Shown here: piece by piece, positions 62,446-64,000 of the stretch
Position numbering within the stretch: position 1 is the first letter of the stretch
How the letters are laid out: every line of letters begins with the position of its first letter
NCBI RefSeq assembly: GCF_022347205.1
Contig: NZ_JAKRNE010000001.1
Location: 284,594 to 348,593, forward strand
Source of the DNA: Corynebacterium sp. ACRPO
Lineage (GTDB): Bacteria > Actinomycetota > Actinomycetes > Mycobacteriales > Mycobacteriaceae
DNA: 64,000 nucleotides
Direction of reading: 5' to 3'
Translations under genes and position numbers: made by a program
The notes under the pieces: model-generated
Database searches by the model: none
The model's input: only the letters and a program-made list of their open reading frames with translations
Told to the model about the DNA's origin: nothing

Positions 62446-63020
62446 GGGTGGGCAAGGTTGGCGCGTTCAATGAGGTTGACGGCCAACTGCCACCCCGCCA
62501 TTTCCGCGCTCCAGCCGGCCGCTTGGAGGCGTTGCGACATGGCTTGCTTGGAAATTCCTAGCTCTTCGGCGGCCTCATTCTGGTTGAGCCCCGCACGGAC
62601 GAGTGAGGTTGCTTCACGCCCTTCGATGGTGCGTTTGTGCAGAACGTATCCAAGCAGAGCAAAGGTGGCCGCAATATCGCTCGCCTCCGAGGCGCGGCCG
62701 CGCTTATTGAGTTTGGCGTAGACCTGCCCCATGCGGGCGGACTTCCGCAATGCAGCGGTTGCTACCTGGCGTGCGCCTTCCTCATCTTCTTGGTTGCCGG
62801 GGCTAATGCCGATGCCGATGGCCCAGTCGCCGTCGGCAAGCAAGGCCATGACCACGTCGCACACGGCAGTTGCTGAATCAACTACGGCGCAAATATCTTC
62901 CACGCCGAGCACGTGGAACTCGCCCACACCGTTGAGGGTGGATAGAGCCGTTGCGGAGCGTTGGACCAACTCTGCGCGACGCACGGAGCGGCCCCGGTAG
63001 CGAGCGTGGACAGCAAGCAC
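62442..63020 (-). CDS. SatD-like protein with C-terminal helix-turn-helix
   Basis: 192 residues. The N-terminal 125 residues (EFHVLGVEDICAVVDSATAVCDVVMALL...AIGIGISP) resemble SatD-type or nucleotide-cyclase-like folds, a tentative likeness. Residues 143-168 (AGLNQNEAAEELGISKQAMSQRLQ) form a clear helix-turn-helix. GTG 63020 has a perfect AAGGAGG seven bases upstream. It may be a DNA-binding regulator, possibly of its neighbours. Its stop overlaps that of DUF3097 by four bases. Confidence 0.75.
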   Translation of the reverse strand: MLAVHARYRGRSVRRAELVQRSATALSTLNGVGEFHVLGVEDICAVVDSATAVCDVVMALLADGDWAIGIGISPGNQEDEEGARQVATAALRKSARMGQVYAKLNKRGRASEASDIAATFALLGYVLHKRTIEGREATSLVRAGLNQNEAAEELGISKQAMSQRLQAAGWSAEMAGWQLAVNLIERANLAHP

Positions 63021-63074
63021 AGAAAATCCTCCTTAAGGAACCAATTGCGAATTAGTCTACCGCTCGTACTTGAC

Positions 63075-63791
63075 TTATGGGCGAGTGGGTAGACGTGAAT
63101 CCATATACAGCCCGGCCATACCGATGGCGGCAAAAGCTACCATGGCAACAATGATGCTGGGCGAGGTGTGGCCGGTGAGGGCATCGCCGAAGAAGACGCC
63201 GAGGGCAGTAGTTGGGACGGAACCGAGGAGAGTGGCCACGGTGAAGTGGCTAAGCTTCACGGGTGTTAGTGCGGCAACATAATTCAGGAGGCTGAAGGGG
63301 ACGCCGGCCACCATCCGCAGCGAAGCGATGGCCAGCCAGCCGCGCCGCTCTAAGTGGGCATTGATTTTAAACACTGCTGGGTGGGTTAGGTGCGGCCGGA
63401 TCCAGTCTCCGAGGAGCGTGCGGACGATGAGGAGCGAGAGGGTCGCTGACACCGTCAAGGCGCACAAGGAGAGGGCGAGGCCCTTCCATGGGCCAAAAAG
63501 TATTCCTGCGGCTACCGTCCACAACGTCCGAGGAAATGGAAGCTGCGTAAATATGACATAACCTAGGATAAAAAGGAGAGGAAACCACGCACCATAGCGG
63601 GTGGAGGCGACGCGAAGCTGGGACACGTTCGGCAAATCAAAGAAGTAAAAGAGTATCGCGCCGGTGGCGATGGCGGCGAGGACGGCTACCCAACGACGCA
63701 TTGACCACTGGAGAATTGACCGCCAGGCGGACTGGGCGAGCGACATGAGGAACTGGCCGAAGCTGCGCGCCCAACTCAAAAATGTGGTCAT
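63075..63791 (-). CDS. TVP38/TMEM64 family membrane protein
   Basis: 238 residues with about six hydrophobic segments. The family signature region is present: ILFGPWKGLALSLCALTVSATLSLLIVRTLLGDW and RMVAGVPFSLLNYVAALTPVKLSHF. These DedA-like proteins are thought to move lipids or undecaprenyl phosphate across the membrane, but no substrate is established here. It ends 54 bases from the SatD-like gene start, in the same direction. Confidence 0.9.
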   Translation of the reverse strand: MTTFLSWARSFGQFLMSLAQSAWRSILQWSMRRWVAVLAAIATGAILFYFFDLPNVSQLRVASTRYGAWFPLLFILGYVIFTQLPFPRTLWTVAAGILFGPWKGLALSLCALTVSATLSLLIVRTLLGDWIRPHLTHPAVFKINAHLERRGWLAIASLRMVAGVPFSLLNYVAALTPVKLSHFTVATLLGSVPTTALGVFFGDALTGHTSPSIIVAMVAFAAIGMAGLYMDSRLPTRP

Positions 63792-64000
63792 GGGGGAGAT
63801 CGTAGTCCTTGTGGGAGTACTGAATAGAAAAATCCGGCGGCTACCTTAGTGGTAACCGCCGGTCCGTTGTGCCCGAGGGGGTGTCTGGTTCGGAGACATC
63901 GTTCCGCATGTCTTATGAGATAGTTCCGGTCTAACCAGCACTAATGTCTCATTACATCGATCCGGTAGAAAACTCTGAAGTTAAATTTGCCCGGCCGCGA
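63792..64000. other. Right-edge non-coding stretch
   Basis: No gene can be supported in these 209 bases. They contain a minus-strand terminator (63834-63862), implying a leftward transcript from beyond the right edge or from this stretch, and small inverted repeats AGACAT/ATGTCT and TAATG-TCT-CATTA. Confidence 0.5.
63826..63862 (-). terminator. Intrinsic terminator on the minus strand at the right edge
   Basis: CCGGCGG-C-TACC and GGTA-A-CCGCCGG pair around TTAGT. Read on the minus strand, ATTTTTCTATT follows the stem. It terminates something transcribed leftward from the right of the window. Confidence 0.75.

Overview
The window is chromosomal DNA of a Corynebacterium. The evidence is gene order and protein content: actinobacterial-type metK, an inactive-looking PriA, rapZ-yvcK-whiA next to gap-pgk-tpiA-secG, tkt-tal-zwf-opcA-pgl, mptB beside sufR-sufBDCSUT, and acn-acnR facing a RipA-like NlpC/P60 protein and a ferrochelatase with C-terminal cysteines. 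Two regulatory sites match published C. glutamicum consensus sequences: McbR in front of metK and AcnR in front of acn. No rRNA, tRNA, CRISPR array, insertion sequence or phage gene was seen. The species cannot be fixed from the sequence alone.

Layout. 1-172: tail of coaBC. 282-16692 (+): metK, priA, def, fmt, rsmB, rpe, the riboflavin genes ribD-ribC-ribBA-ribH, a PH-domain membrane protein, uvrC, rapZ, yvcK and whiA. 16825-18471 (-): a lactate permease inserted between whiA and gap. 19012-22595 (+): gap, pgk, tpiA and secG, with ppc missing from the place it holds in C. glutamicum. 22743-29350 (-): the pentose phosphate cluster pgl, opcA, zwf, tal, tkt. 29663-32754: ctaB (+), a quinone reductase (-) and ctaA (-), giving heme O/A synthesis. 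32833-36315 (-): an ABC-2 exporter with the mannosyltransferase mptB. 36585-42857 (+): the SUF Fe-S operon with its regulator. 42972-45932 (+): an ABC-F protein and a DUF2254 membrane protein. 45957-47592 (-): a PFL-family/ACT pair. 47697-52077 (+): an NAD(P)-binding protein, a nucleoside hydrolase and an ECF importer. 52153-55746 (-): acnR and acn. 56063-60802 (+): an Rv1476-like protein, a 1.7-kb gene-free stretch, a RipA-like hydrolase and hemH. 60799-63791: four genes packed by shared stop and promoter sequences, then a TVP38/TMEM64 membrane protein.

How the genes work together. Most of the window is core metabolism: SAM synthesis, initiator-tRNA formylation and deformylation, riboflavin, lower glycolysis, NADPH production, heme, and Fe-S assembly that supplies aconitase and the [2Fe-2S]-type ferrochelatase. 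Many genes carry a TAnnnT -10 element 7-8 bases before the start codon and so look leaderless; at priA and ribBA that hexamer includes the stop codon of the gene before.

Most notable: (i) a fused ECF ATPase whose two nucleotide-binding domains have lost complementary motifs, so only one complete ATP site can form, beside a nucleoside hydrolase; (ii) the 1.7-kb AT-richer non-coding stretch ahead of the RipA-like gene, with ordered repeats; (iii) a palindromic back-to-back promoter at 61581-61597 flanked by gene pairs whose stop codons share four bases.
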